Source: Micromonospora alfalfae
GTDB lineage: Bacteria > Actinomycetota > Actinomycetes > Mycobacteriales > Micromonosporaceae
Assembly (NCBI RefSeq): GCF_022230925.1
Contig: NZ_JAKKFH010000025.1
Coordinates: forward strand, 62,001 to 126,000
Reading direction: 5' to 3'
DNA: 64,000 nucleotides
Within the stretch, counting starts at the first letter, position 1; each line of letters starts with the position of its first letter. The position numbers and the translations under genes are program-made. Below are positions 8,011-16,060 of the stretch, piece after piece. The notes beneath the pieces are model-generated. The model saw only the letters and a program-made list of their open reading frames with translations, did not search any database and was not told the DNA's origin.

Positions 8011-9051
8011 TCAGACGTACGGCCGCTTGGCGTACGCCTCGCGGAGCGCGGCCAACCCGACCGCCTTCGGCGTCAGGGTGCCCCACCCGGAGTTGAAGTA
8101 GTTGGTGCGCACGATCCGTGGCCCACGCTCGGCGTTGAGCTGGGCGATCGCCGCCGGCACTGTGGCGATCCAGGCCGCCTGGTCCGGGATCTCGGCCGAC
8201 CTGACCCCCCATTCGGCGATGATCACCGGTCGGGACAGCGCCACCGGGCCGAGATCCGCGACCGCCCAGTCCTTGGTACGACGAAACCGGGCCAGCGCCG
8301 TGTGGCTGGCGTTGGTGCCGTACGCGTTCCACTGGAGATAGTCGAGGCGGGACATCAGCGACTCCGGGTGGGTGCGCTGGAAGCAGGCCCGGTCGAAGCC
8401 GCCCAGCCCCACCGAGAAGGTCGTCCCGGCCGGCAGCGTCCGTGCCTTGAACCACGTGACGATGTAGTTCATCGCCTGCACCGCCCGGGCGTCCGACTCG
8501 GCCCAGGTGTACGCCTTGCCGTTCTCGGTGGTGCCGAACTCGTGGTCGGTGTCCAACTCCGAGGCGAGCTGGATGTTCACCCCGAAGCCGAGCGTCCGGT
8601 ACTGCGACAGTGCGCGGGCGAACAACCCGTCACACTGCCCCTTGAGCACCTGGTCGTACCCGTACGCCTTCGGCCAGGTCGTACCGGCTCGCTGCTGGAT
8701 GGTCATCGATGGCGGCGGCACCGTGTAGGTGGCGCCGTCCACCGTGAAGCTCTGCGACCCCTGATTCTGGGTGCCGTAGTGCTTCAACTCCAGGACCATG
8801 TTCATCTGCACACCGGCCTTGCCCAGATTGACCAACCAGGGCCGGTTGTAGCCGGGGAAGATAAAGCCGTCGGCGAGGCTGCGGTACTGGGTGAGTGACC
8901 GGAAGTTGCCGCCGGCCATGTCGGCAGTCGGGTCGGCGCCGCCGGAGAGGTAGTAGCCGCCGAGCACGGGTTGGCCCAGGCTGTAGTCGGCGGCGGCCGT
9001 CGCGGTGTTGCCGGCGGCGTCGCGGACCTGGACGGTTACCCGGGGCATCAC
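8011..9051 (-). CDS. glycoside-hydrolase-like TIM-barrel protein
   Basis: 346 residues; a short Ig-like strand segment (VTVQVRDAAGNTATAAADYS) is followed by a TIM-barrel resembling glycoside hydrolases. Candidate acids are in LASELDTDHEFG and VIIAEWGVRS, the latter at the end of a strand as in many barrel glycosidases. No signal peptide is seen on this polypeptide. It starts with GTG-ATG overlapping the stop of the upstream Ig-like gene (bases 9048-9051), so translation is coupled, or the two were once one protein. Family and substrate are not identified. Confidence 0.55.
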   Translation of the reverse strand: MMPRVTVQVRDAAGNTATAAADYSLGQPVLGGYYLSGGADPTADMAGGNFRSLTQYRSLADGFIFPGYNRPWLVNLGKAGVQMNMVLELKHYGTQNQGSQSFTVDGATYTVPPPSMTIQQRAGTTWPKAYGYDQVLKGQCDGLFARALSQYRTLGFGVNIQLASELDTDHEFGTTENGKAYTWAESDARAVQAMNYIVTWFKARTLPAGTTFSVGLGGFDRACFQRTHPESLMSRLDYLQWNAYGTNASHTALARFRRTKDWAVADLGPVALSRPVIIAEWGVRSAEIPDQAAWIATVPAAIAQLNAERGPRIVRTNYFNSGWGTLTPKAVGLAALREAYAKRPYV

Positions 9052-9317
9052 GCCACCGACCGATACACGGCCACGGAGCCGTTGTCGGAAACCCGGGTCC
9101 AGGTACGTCCGGAGTTGTCGGTGACGGTCACGGTGAGCGGGTCGATGACCGCCGTGACCTTGACCGGCGCGCTGCTGTTGCCCTGCGCGTCGGTGACCAC
9201 GATGGTGACGGTCAGCGGTTTGGTGTCGGCGTCTGAGTAGGTGACGGTCAGCAGCATCTGGTCACCCGGCGCGAAGACGGATGCGTTCAAGGCTGCGGTT
9301 GCCGTGGGAGCGGCCAT
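9048..9317 (-). CDS. Ig-like domain protein
   Basis: 89-residue protein with Ig-like beta strands: VFAPGDQMLLTVTYSDAD, LTVTIVVTDAQGN and LTVTVTDNSGRTWTRVSDNG. AAAGG lies 8 bases before the ATG. It ends exactly where the glycosidase-like protein begins, and that protein starts with another Ig-like strand pair, so the two look like pieces of one multidomain surface or secreted protein. No export signal is visible at the N-terminus. Confidence 0.6.
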   Translation of the reverse strand: MAAPTATAALNASVFAPGDQMLLTVTYSDADTKPLTVTIVVTDAQGNSSAPVKVTAVIDPLTVTVTDNSGRTWTRVSDNGSVAVYRSVA

Positions 9318-9666
9318 GTCGGGCCCTTTCTTGCTCGGTCGCCGGGTCTCGGCGCGCGGTCGAGCTACGCCGGACCCCGGCGGGGTCCACAGTGCGAAAG
9401 GCCGGCGGGGCACGGGGACGATAGGCACTACCGGCGGACGGCGCTGCCTGACTGCCTGTGGTGCAGACGTCCCTGTCCCGATGGGCGGAGGCACCGCTGC
9501 GGGCGCCCGCAGGGGTGTCGGTGACAGCCACGCCCTGTCGTACGCGCGATCGGCACGGCGGCTGTGCCGTGACCGCCACGGCTTCGAGGCCGGGCTGGGT
9601 GAGGGCGGCACCGGTGCGGACGATGTTGTCCCCACCGGGCCGGAGGATCGGGATGTGGCCCGCCAC
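9262..9666 (-). CDS. possible small protein upstream of the Ig-like gene
   Basis: Weakly supported 134-residue reading frame. Its GTG start is preceded by a near-perfect GGAGGT at 6 bases, the best ribosome-binding site in this stretch, and the product begins MAGHIPILRPGGDNIV. The second half is Arg/Ser-rich and looks like out-of-frame translation, and the end overlaps the Ig-like gene by 56 bases. It may be a short real protein with a decayed 3' part, or only a translated leader. Without it the 9318-9760 stretch has no gene. Confidence 0.3.
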   Translation of the reverse strand: MAGHIPILRPGGDNIVRTGAALTQPGLEAVAVTAQPPCRSRVRQGVAVTDTPAGARSGASAHRDRDVCTTGSQAAPSAGSAYRPRAPPAFRTVDPAGVRRSSTARRDPATEQERARHGRSHGNRSLERIRLRAG

Positions 9667-9760
9667 CCGTCTACCTCCACCTGCCCCAAGGGTGCTCTAC
9701 CAGGGGCTTTACCGTCTTGTCCGAATTGCGACAAGGGCCCGGAAGGGTGCGGCGCGACGG

Positions 9761-10555
9761 TTACTCGGGCGGCGTCCCGCGCACGGCCCAGGCCCGCGCG
9801 GTGAGCCGGATCGACCCGTCCGGCTCGACCGGCAGCCGCGTGGCCAGCGACTCGCGCAGCGCGGCCCGGTCGGATTCGGCCAACGTCGCGACGTACCCCG
9901 GCGCCGACCCCTGACCGCCGAGGAACGGCGTCCAGTAGTCGGCGAAGTCGGTGAAGGTCGTCGGTACGTCGACCGGCCAGACCGACACGTCCCGCAATCC
10001 GGCCCGCTCCCACAGCGTGCGGAGCGTGTCGGGCTGGCCCACAGTGGTGCGTCTGCCCTCGTCCCGCTCGATCGAGGTCGGGTCGAGCTGTGCGGCGGCG
10101 GCCCAGAAGTGCCGCATCATCGCCATCCCCTCGGCGTAGTCCCACACGTAGGCGGCCACCACCCCGGCCGGCCGGACCACCCGGGCGAACTCCGCCACCG
10201 CCCGCGCGGGCTCCGGCACGAAGTTGAGCGTCAATCCGCTGACCACCACGTCCGCGACGCGATCGGGCAGCGGCAGCGCCCGGGCGTCACCGACCTGGAA
10301 GGCCGCCCGGGGGTCGGTGACCCGGGTACGCGCGACCGCGACGAAACCCTCCGACGGGTCGATGCCGGTTATCTCGGCCGGATCGTTGTGGGTGAGGATC
10401 GTCGAGGTCAGCGCTCCGGTGCCGCTGCCCACGTCGAGCCAGTGCCGCCCCGGCGCAACGGCCAACCCGCGCAGGAAGTCCACAGCGACCAGGCGGCTCC
10501 ACCGACCCACGTACGCCTCGTACGCGTCACCGTCCGCCCACACCGGCTGCACCAT
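9761..10555 (-). CDS. class I SAM-dependent methyltransferase
   Basis: 264-residue Rossmann-fold methyltransferase. Motif I is HWLDVGSGTGAL (about 39-50), the acidic residue after strand 2 is in ITGIDPSEGF, and the motif IV region is LPDRVADVVVSGLTLNF. Its UbiE/Methyltransf_11-like pattern does not reveal the acceptor. TATCGT at 10562-10567 (minus strand) ends 6 bases before the ATG, suggesting a leaderless mRNA. Confidence 0.85.
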   Translation of the reverse strand: MVQPVWADGDAYEAYVGRWSRLVAVDFLRGLAVAPGRHWLDVGSGTGALTSTILTHNDPAEITGIDPSEGFVAVARTRVTDPRAAFQVGDARALPLPDRVADVVVSGLTLNFVPEPARAVAEFARVVRPAGVVAAYVWDYAEGMAMMRHFWAAAAQLDPTSIERDEGRRTTVGQPDTLRTLWERAGLRDVSVWPVDVPTTFTDFADYWTPFLGGQGSAPGYVATLAESDRAALRESLATRLPVEPDGSIRLTARAWAVRGTPPE

Positions 10556-10596
10556 CCCGGAACGATACGACAGGCCGGGGCTGCCGATGCCGGCGT

Positions 10597-11151
10597 TCAG
10601 TCGAGATGGTCGGCGGGGGCGGTCTGGAGCAGCCAGGCCAGCGGCATCCGTGCCTGCGCCTCGTAGGTGCCATCCCCGTTCAGCCGGTGCAGGGTGACCG
10701 TCTGCGCGGCGTCCCGATCGACCACCCAGTACTGCGGGATCCCCGCCGACGCGTACTCCCGGACCTTGGTCACCGAGTCCATCGCCTCGGAGCCCGGCGA
10801 GACGATCTCCACGACGAGTACGACGTCGGTGACCGTGGCCCAGACGCTGCGGGAGGGCGGCTTACGCCAGACACTCACATCAGGGATACGACCACCGTCA
10901 CCGTCCGGTCCGGAGATGCGCACACCGACTGCCTGAAGCACCTGCTCGGCGGGCCACCCCGCCACGATCAGCCAGGCGAAGAGGCGACTAGCGATCATGG
11001 CGTGTTCCGAATCTGGCGGCGGCATGACCGACAGGACCCCCTCGGGGCTGGTCTCGTAGCGGTGACCGTTCGGATCGGCAGCGTTCATCGCCGCCACGTC
11101 GTCGAGCGTCACAACGGCTGGCATGTGCATGCCGACAGCCTCAGCGCTCAT
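10597..11151 (-). CDS. Uma2-family endonuclease-fold protein
   Basis: 184-residue DUF820/Uma2 protein with the PD-(D/E)XK nuclease fold. Visible signatures are GHRYETSPEGVL, GRIPDVSVWR, VVLVVEIVSPGS and KVREYASAGIPQYWVVD. The Asp of PDV, the Glu of VEIVS and the following Lys form the expected catalytic set. Cellular role unknown; the family is hugely amplified in cyanobacteria and actinobacteria. Start set at 11151 because TAGGAT (11159-11164, minus strand) ends 7 bases upstream, giving a leaderless start. Three extra N-terminal residues are possible from 11160. Confidence 0.82.
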   Translation of the reverse strand: MSAEAVGMHMPAVVTLDDVAAMNAADPNGHRYETSPEGVLSVMPPPDSEHAMIASRLFAWLIVAGWPAEQVLQAVGVRISGPDGDGGRIPDVSVWRKPPSRSVWATVTDVVLVVEIVSPGSEAMDSVTKVREYASAGIPQYWVVDRDAAQTVTLHRLNGDGTYEAQARMPLAWLLQTAPADHLD

Positions 11152-11199
11152 GGGTCTCATCCTAGGGGACCACTGGCGCCGACCACCGCACCCGAAGGC

Positions 11200-12219
11200 T
11201 CAGCGACGCCGCCGCGCCGGGTCGAGCAGGGCGGGCGGGGTGTCGAACTTCTCGTCGGCGGCAAGATCGACCCCCGGTGCGACGATGGCGTCGATCGCGT
11301 CCAGCACGTCGGCCGGGAGCACGGTGTCCGCGGCGGCGAGTTGGGCGTGCAGGTGGTCGATGGTGCGGGGGCCGATGATCGCGCTGGTCACGGCCGGGTG
11401 CGCGGTGACGAACCCGAGTGCGAGTTGGATCAGGGTGAGCCCCGCCTCGTCGGCGACGGTGGCCAGCCGCTCGACGGCGTCGAGCCGGGCCTGGTTGGCC
11501 GGGACGCTGAGGTCGAAGCGGGCGGGCAGGAGCGTCGAGCGGCTGGTGGTGATCTCCCGGCCGGCGCGGATCGCGCCGGAGAGCCAGCCCGAGGCGAGCG
11601 GACTCCAGGCCAGCACGCCCAGCCCGTACTGCTCGGTCACTGGCAGGACGTGGGCCTCGATCCCTCGTTGCAGGATCGAGTAGCTGGGCTGCTCCGTGAC
11701 GTACCGGCTCAGGTGGTGCTCCCGCGCGGCCCACTCGGCCTGCACGATGCGGTACGCGGGGAAGGTCGAGGAACCGAAGTAGCGGATCTTTCCCGCCCGT
11801 TGCAGGTCGGTCAGCGCCGACAGGGTCTCCTCGTCGCTGGTGGTCGGGTCCCACCGGTGGATCTGGTAGAGGTCGACGTGGTCGACGCCGAGACGGCGCA
11901 GGCTGTTGTCCAACTCGGTGACCAGCCAGCGGCGCGAGCTGCCCCGCTGATTGCGCTCGTCGCCCATCGGCATGCCGGCCTTCGTGGCCAGCACGATGTC
12001 GTCGCGACGGCCGGCGATGGCAGTGCCGACCATCTGCTCGGACTCGCCCTGGCTGTACATGTCGGCGGTGTCGATCAGGTTGATTCCGGCCTCCAGCGCG
12101 GCGTCGACGATCGCCGTCGCCTCGCGCTGGCTGGTGTGTCCCAGCTTGCCGAAGTTCATCGCGCCGAGCACGAGGGTGCTGACCTGGACGCCGGTGCGCC
12201 CCAGGGTGCGGTACTGCAT
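11200..12219 (-). CDS. aldo/keto reductase
   Basis: 339-residue NADPH-dependent aldo/keto reductase. MQYRTLGRTGVQVSTLVLG opens the barrel. The catalytic Asp and Tyr lie in LIDTADMYSQGESE, the Lys in VLATKAGMP, and the His in QIHRWDP. The start at 12219 was chosen because GGAGGAA stands 8 bases upstream. An upstream in-frame extension would run through the operator region. Divergent from a TetR-family gene whose likely operators lie between the two, so it is probably repressed by that regulator. Confidence 0.87.
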   Translation of the reverse strand: MQYRTLGRTGVQVSTLVLGAMNFGKLGHTSQREATAIVDAALEAGINLIDTADMYSQGESEQMVGTAIAGRRDDIVLATKAGMPMGDERNQRGSSRRWLVTELDNSLRRLGVDHVDLYQIHRWDPTTSDEETLSALTDLQRAGKIRYFGSSTFPAYRIVQAEWAAREHHLSRYVTEQPSYSILQRGIEAHVLPVTEQYGLGVLAWSPLASGWLSGAIRAGREITTSRSTLLPARFDLSVPANQARLDAVERLATVADEAGLTLIQLALGFVTAHPAVTSAIIGPRTIDHLHAQLAAADTVLPADVLDAIDAIVAPGVDLAADEKFDTPPALLDPARRRR

Positions 12220-12282
12220 GGCTGTTCCTCCACTGAAGGGTGATGTGGCGCTGGCCCACAGGCTCTGGCATCCTGAACAAGT

Positions 12283-12322
12283 GGAACCATGTTCCGCTAA
12301 GAACAATACGGAACAGCGTTCC
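12283..12322. promoter_or_regulatory. twin operators of the TetR/aldo-keto reductase pair
   Basis: Two identical-arm palindromes, GGAAC-N3-GTTCC, at 12283-12295 and 12310-12322. Their centres are 27 bases apart. They lie between the divergent aldo/keto reductase and TetR genes, the usual place for a TetR-family dimer to control both promoters. Confidence 0.72.
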
Positions 12323-12356
12323 GTTTGCCAAGGCGAGTGACGGGGGTAACGGCGCG

Positions 12357-12959
12357 GTGGCCGACATCGACAGCGGATCAGGACGGCCGAGCCCGCGGAA
12401 GCGGGCCGACGCCCGGCGAAACGAAGCGACGCTGCTGGACGCCGCCGCCGCGGCCTTCGTCAGCGCGGGCGTGGACGCGCCGGTACGGGACATCGCCGCC
12501 AGGGCCGGCGTCGGTGTGGGCACCATCTACCGCCACTTCCCGACCCGCGCCGACCTCATCGTCGCCGTCTACCGGCACCAGGTCGAGGCATGCGCGCAGG
12601 CCGGCCCGACACTGCTGGCCGACAGCGACACACCGCATGCCGCACTCGCGCAATGGATCAACCTCTTCGTCGACTTCCTGGTCACGAAGCACGGCCTCGC
12701 CGAGGCGCTGCAGTCCGACAACGCGGCCTTCGAGACGCTGCACGCCTACTTCCTGGACCGCCTCGTGCCGGTGTGCGCCCAACTGCTCGACGCCGCTGCC
12801 GCAGCGGGCGAGATCCGCCCCGACGTGACAGCCTTCGAGTTGCTGCGCGGTGTCGGCAATCTCTGCATCGGCGCTGGTCAACCCCGCTACGACGCGCGTC
12901 GCATGGTCGAACTCCTCGTCGCGGGGCTGCGTCAACGCCAGAGCGCCGGGCCGCGCTAA
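12357..12959 (+). CDS. TetR-family transcriptional regulator
   Basis: 200-residue regulator with an N-terminal TetR helix-turn-helix (RNEATLLDAAAAAF, then VRDIAARAGVGVGTIYRHFP) and a C-terminal ligand domain of the group near actinobacterial AKR and SDR genes. The GTG at 12357 is preferred because a G-rich stretch precedes it and upstream in-frame codons would translate the operator palindromes. Likely represses itself and the divergent aldo/keto reductase. Confidence 0.84.
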   Translation: MADIDSGSGRPSPRKRADARRNEATLLDAAAAAFVSAGVDAPVRDIAARAGVGVGTIYRHFPTRADLIVAVYRHQVEACAQAGPTLLADSDTPHAALAQWINLFVDFLVTKHGLAEALQSDNAAFETLHAYFLDRLVPVCAQLLDAAAAAGEIRPDVTAFELLRGVGNLCIGAGQPRYDARRMVELLVAGLRQRQSAGPR

Positions 12960-12969
12960 CTTATTGATC

Positions 12970-13443
12970 ATGAAGGACTGGGAGCTTCGGCCGGCCTCGG
13001 CGGCGGACGTCGAGGCGGTGGCCGAGTTGCGGGCGGTGGTGCTGCGGGCCGATCTGGAGCGGCTCGGGCGGTACGACGAACAGCGGGTGCGGCAGCGCCT
13101 GCGGGACGGTTTCGCACCGGCGTACAGCTGGGTCGTCGAGGTGGGCGGCGCGTTCGCCGGCTGCGTGGCGCTGCGGCCCGACGCGGACGCCCACTGGCTG
13201 GAGCACTTCTACCTGGCCCCGCGGCTACAGGGCAGCGGCATCGGCACGGCGGTGCTGCGCGAGCTGCTGGATCGGTGCGACAGTGCCGGCACGCCGGTGC
13301 GGCTGAACGTGCTGCGGGGCAGCCGGGCCCGGAGGCTGTACGAGCGGCACGGTTTCGCAGTCGACACCGAGGATCCGGTGGACGTGTTCATGGTCCGCGC
13401 TCCCAGGACGATCACCGCCGAGGCCCGGCCAGTGTCAATGTAA
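12970..13443 (+). CDS. GNAT-family N-acetyltransferase
   Basis: 157-residue acetyl-CoA-dependent acetyltransferase. The acetyl-CoA loop is LAPRLQGSGIGTAVLREL, and the strand before it is HWLEHFYL. C-terminal RRLYERHGFAVD is typical of motif B. Acceptor unknown. No ribosome-binding site; TAACTT at 12957-12962 ends 7 bases before the ATG, so probably leaderless. Its TAA stop is the centre of the first palindrome controlling the next gene. Confidence 0.83.
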   Translation: MKDWELRPASAADVEAVAELRAVVLRADLERLGRYDEQRVRQRLRDGFAPAYSWVVEVGGAFAGCVALRPDADAHWLEHFYLAPRLQGSGIGTAVLRELLDRCDSAGTPVRLNVLRGSRARRLYERHGFAVDTEDPVDVFMVRAPRTITAEARPVSM

Positions 13444-13451
13444 CGTTGACA
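13433..13451. promoter_or_regulatory. palindromic operator, copy 1
   Basis: TGTCAATG-TAA-CGTTGACA, an 8-base-arm inverted repeat with one mismatched pair, immediately before the ATG at 13453 of the small HTH regulator. The same arms recur at 13916-13934, differing only in the 3-base centre. Confidence 0.7.
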
Positions 13452-13452
13452 T

Positions 13453-13932
13453 ATGACGTCGGGGCTGGCTCGGTTGGCGGAGGTCCGCGCTGCCCGCGCC
13501 CGCCTGGACGAGCAGGAGCTGGAGATCATCGACCGCGCGCGCCACGACGGTGCGACATGGGCCCAGATCGCGACCGCCCTCGGCCTCGGCAGCCGCCAGG
13601 CCGCCGAGCAACGTCGACAACGACTGGTGGCGGCGCGGTGGTCGCGGCGGCAGCAGCTCGACCTGCGGATGCCTGCGCAGATCGCGGCGTTGCGGGCGGC
13701 GGTGGCCGATCTCGGCCGGTGGATCGGCGCCGATCAGCGGTGGGACAGCCGATTTCGTCGGGCTGCGCTCGTCCGGAGCACGGTGGACGCCGCCTTGGAC
13801 GCCGCCCCGGGCTCGCTGCACGCGTTGGCAGTGCTCCTCGCCACCGATCTCGCCGAAGCGGGTGAGCGACTGCCAGCGCCCGCCCGGAGCGCCGCAACGA
13901 AGATCAATCTCGCCCTGTCAATGGATCGTTGA
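13453..13932 (+). CDS. small HTH regulator (HSP18-regulator-like)
   Basis: 159-residue DNA-binding protein. The helix-turn-helix is at about 27-60 (ARHDGATWAQIATALGLGS followed by RQAAEQRRQRLV). The rest is helical with many Arg. It resembles proteins annotated as HSP18 transcriptional regulators in Micromonosporaceae. Near-identical palindromes stand directly before its start and across its stop codon, the second lying upstream of the MFS transporter gene. I infer autoregulation and control of the transporter. Confidence 0.66.
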   Translation: MTSGLARLAEVRAARARLDEQELEIIDRARHDGATWAQIATALGLGSRQAAEQRRQRLVAARWSRRQQLDLRMPAQIAALRAAVADLGRWIGADQRWDSRFRRAALVRSTVDAALDAAPGSLHALAVLLATDLAEAGERLPAPARSAATKINLALSMDR

Positions 13933-13934
13933 CA
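13916..13934. promoter_or_regulatory. palindromic operator, copy 2, upstream of the MFS gene
   Basis: TGTCAATG-GAT-CGTTGACA, same arms as copy 1 at 13433-13451. It spans the stop codon of the regulator gene and lies about 80 bases before the MFS transporter start. Confidence 0.7.
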
Positions 13935-14005
13935 TTTCCCAGCGGCATTGCCTGCGCCTGGCTCAAGCTCGAGGATGAGTCACCTCGACTCAACTCGGAG
14001 TGCTC

Positions 14006-15226
14006 ATGCGTCGCAACGCCTGCCTGTTCGTGGCGATCTCCCTGCTGTCCGGCTTCGGCAGCAGCGCCATGTCCCTGGTCGCCGGCATCTGGATCCTGGA
14101 CCTCACCGGCTCCACCAGCCTCGCCGCCCTCGCCGGGCTCTGCGTCTACGCCCCGGTGCTCGCCGGCCCGTGGCTGGGCGGTCTGCTCGACCGGGCACCC
14201 CGGCGACCGCTGGTCATCGCCGTCAACCTCGTGCTGGCAGCCGCCCTGCTGGCGCTCCTTGCGGTGCGCGGGGCGGGGCAGACCTGGCTCATCTTCGCCG
14301 TCTCGTGCGCCTACGGCGTCAGCTACGTGCTGATCGACGCCGGCGAGACGGCGCTGCTGCCGTCGGCACTCGCGCCAGCCGAACTCGGCGACGTCAACGG
14401 GTGGCGCTCCAGCGCGCAGGAGGGCATGAAGCTCGTCGCTCCCCTGGCCGGGGCCGGCCTCTACGCGTGGCGGGGCGGCCATGCTGCCGCCGCCCTCAGT
14501 GCGGCAATGCCGGTCCTGGTCGCCACCCTGTACGCGCTCCTTCGCCTGGACCGGACGCCCACCGACCGGCCCACCGAACGTGGCGACGGGCCGCGTACCG
14601 GATTGGTGGTCCTGTTCGGACAGCGAGCGACCCGACTGCCGGTCGTGCTCGCCGCGGTGTCGATCGCCATGTCCGGCTTCACGACCGCGGGAATCTACGC
14701 GATCGTCGTCACCGAGCTGCGCCTGCCGACGACGTTCCTGGGTGTGCTGGCCAGCGCGCAGGGCGCCGGTTCCATTCTCGGTGGCCTGATCGTCGGCCGG
14801 CTCATCGCGGCGAGAGGTCCCGGTGCCGTCGGTGTCGCCGGGACGGCGCTGTTCGCGATCGGCTGCCTGGCGCGCTGCCTGCCGTGGTGGCCGGCCACCG
14901 TCGTCGGGGCGATGGTGGCCGGCGTCGGGCTGCCCTGGACCCTGGTCGCGGCGGTGACCGCCGTGCAGACCCACACGCCGTCGGCGCTGCTGGGCCGGGT
15001 CTCCGCGACAGCCAACACCGCGATGTTCGGACCACTCGTCGTCGCGATCCCGCTCGGCTCCGCGGCCGTCCACCTCGGCGCCCGCCCGCCGCTCATGGCC
15101 GCCGCGGCGATCTGCCTGACCGCCGCGGTGGTGGCCACGATCCGCCGCCGGTCGACGCCACCCGACGAAACTCCTACCGCCTCCACACCACGCCGAACGG
15201 CGGGAACGGGTCCGGCGAGCCGCTGA
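14006..15226 (+). CDS. MFS transporter
   Basis: 406-residue major facilitator of the 12-helix drug-exporter/enterobactin-exporter (EntS-like) type. The loop 2-3 signature is GPWLGGLLDRAPRRPLVI, and the mid-protein loop is Arg/Asp-rich. The ATG at 14006 is chosen because GGAG lies 5 bases upstream. Substrate unknown. The palindrome at 13916-13934 suggests control by the adjacent small HTH regulator. Confidence 0.83.
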   Translation: MRRNACLFVAISLLSGFGSSAMSLVAGIWILDLTGSTSLAALAGLCVYAPVLAGPWLGGLLDRAPRRPLVIAVNLVLAAALLALLAVRGAGQTWLIFAVSCAYGVSYVLIDAGETALLPSALAPAELGDVNGWRSSAQEGMKLVAPLAGAGLYAWRGGHAAAALSAAMPVLVATLYALLRLDRTPTDRPTERGDGPRTGLVVLFGQRATRLPVVLAAVSIAMSGFTTAGIYAIVVTELRLPTTFLGVLASAQGAGSILGGLIVGRLIAARGPGAVGVAGTALFAIGCLARCLPWWPATVVGAMVAGVGLPWTLVAAVTAVQTHTPSALLGRVSATANTAMFGPLVVAIPLGSAAVHLGARPPLMAAAAICLTAAVVATIRRRSTPPDETPTASTPRRTAGTGPASR

Positions 15227-15232
15227 CCGGGG

Positions 15233-15826
15233 TCAGCCGCGTACCGGATGGGTCGCCTGGAAGGCGAGTCGACGGTCCGCGTCGGCGGCGATCCGGTCGA
15301 GGATGTCATCCAGGTCGAGGAAGACCGACCAGCGCTCGCGGCCGGTGGCGTCGGCAAGCCGGTCCACGAGCAACTCTTCCAGGTCGGTGACCCGCTTTCC
15401 CTTCCACACCTTGTCGGCCACGCTGACCAGCAGGTCGTCGACGCCGATGCCGTCCCGGTGCCAGGACGCGTGGTCGCGCGCGAACCGGGCCGAGGCCTCG
15501 GCGACGCCGTGCTGAAGCAGCAACTCGTAACCGGCGGGCTCGTGCGCGGACCCGGGCCCGGACAACTCCTCCGGATGCCGGACCTTGCCGAGGTCGTGGG
15601 TGGCGGCGCCGAAGAGCACCGCCTCGCTGTCGAACGGGAGTTGCGGGAACCGGTGCGCCATCGCGGCGGTGAGCTGCGCGGCCACGTCGTGCACGGCCCG
15701 CAGGTGCGCGGCGAGGCGCGGCGGCGCGTGCAGGGCCTCCAGTAGGGCGACGGCCTGGTCGGGCAGGGGCCGTAGCGGCGGGTCCGCGGGTGCGGTGAGG
15801 GCACGGCGCAACAAATCGGACGTCAC
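15233..15826 (-). CDS. HD-domain phosphohydrolase-like protein
   Basis: 197-residue HD-superfamily protein. Metal ligands are in HLRAVHDVA, FGAATHDLGKVRHP (HD plus Lys) and VSVADKVWKG. The HD pattern suggests a metal-dependent phosphohydrolase acting on a nucleotide, but no substrate can be named. The GTG start has TACCCT (15834-15839, minus strand) ending 7 bases upstream and no ribosome-binding site, so it is probably leaderless. It ends 6 bases from the convergent MFS gene. Confidence 0.8.
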   Translation of the reverse strand: MTSDLLRRALTAPADPPLRPLPDQAVALLEALHAPPRLAAHLRAVHDVAAQLTAAMAHRFPQLPFDSEAVLFGAATHDLGKVRHPEELSGPGSAHEPAGYELLLQHGVAEASARFARDHASWHRDGIGVDDLLVSVADKVWKGKRVTDLEELLVDRLADATGRERWSVFLDLDDILDRIAADADRRLAFQATHPVRG

Positions 15827-15862
15827 CGCGGCAAGGGTACGACCAACCGCCGTGCGATCCGT

Positions 15863-15924
15863 TGATCAAGTGATGAAAAATAGGTCAGGAACGGCGCTCA
15901 AAGCTACTTTTCATCACTTGATCA
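15863..15924. repeat. 17-bp perfect inverted repeat, REP-like
   Basis: TGATCAAGTGATGAAAA (15863-15879) and its exact complement (15908-15924) enclose a 28-base loop. The arms are far more AT-rich than the surroundings. It sits in the 234-base gap between the divergent HD and sigma-factor genes. It could be a palindromic interspersed element, a regulator site or a structured leader; there is no second copy in this window. Confidence 0.6.
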
Positions 15925-16060
15925 TGGTGCGAGCGGTGGGACGGGTTGACCCCGGCCCGGTGTCCCGGCAGCCCACACCCGGCGGCCGGGGCGGTCACAG
16001 CCGCGGCCGGTGTGACGGGCACCGGGACGGCGCCGCGACACTCGTGGATAGTGTCTAGTC

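Noticed and set aside
10606..12243. 545-codon plus-strand frame over the Uma2 and aldo/keto reductase genes
   Set aside because: Antisense to two recognisable genes and without a ribosome-binding site.
13446..13451. TTGACA in the twin palindromes as a -35 box
   Set aside because: No -10-like hexamer at 16-19 bases follows either copy; the symmetric motif fits an operator better.
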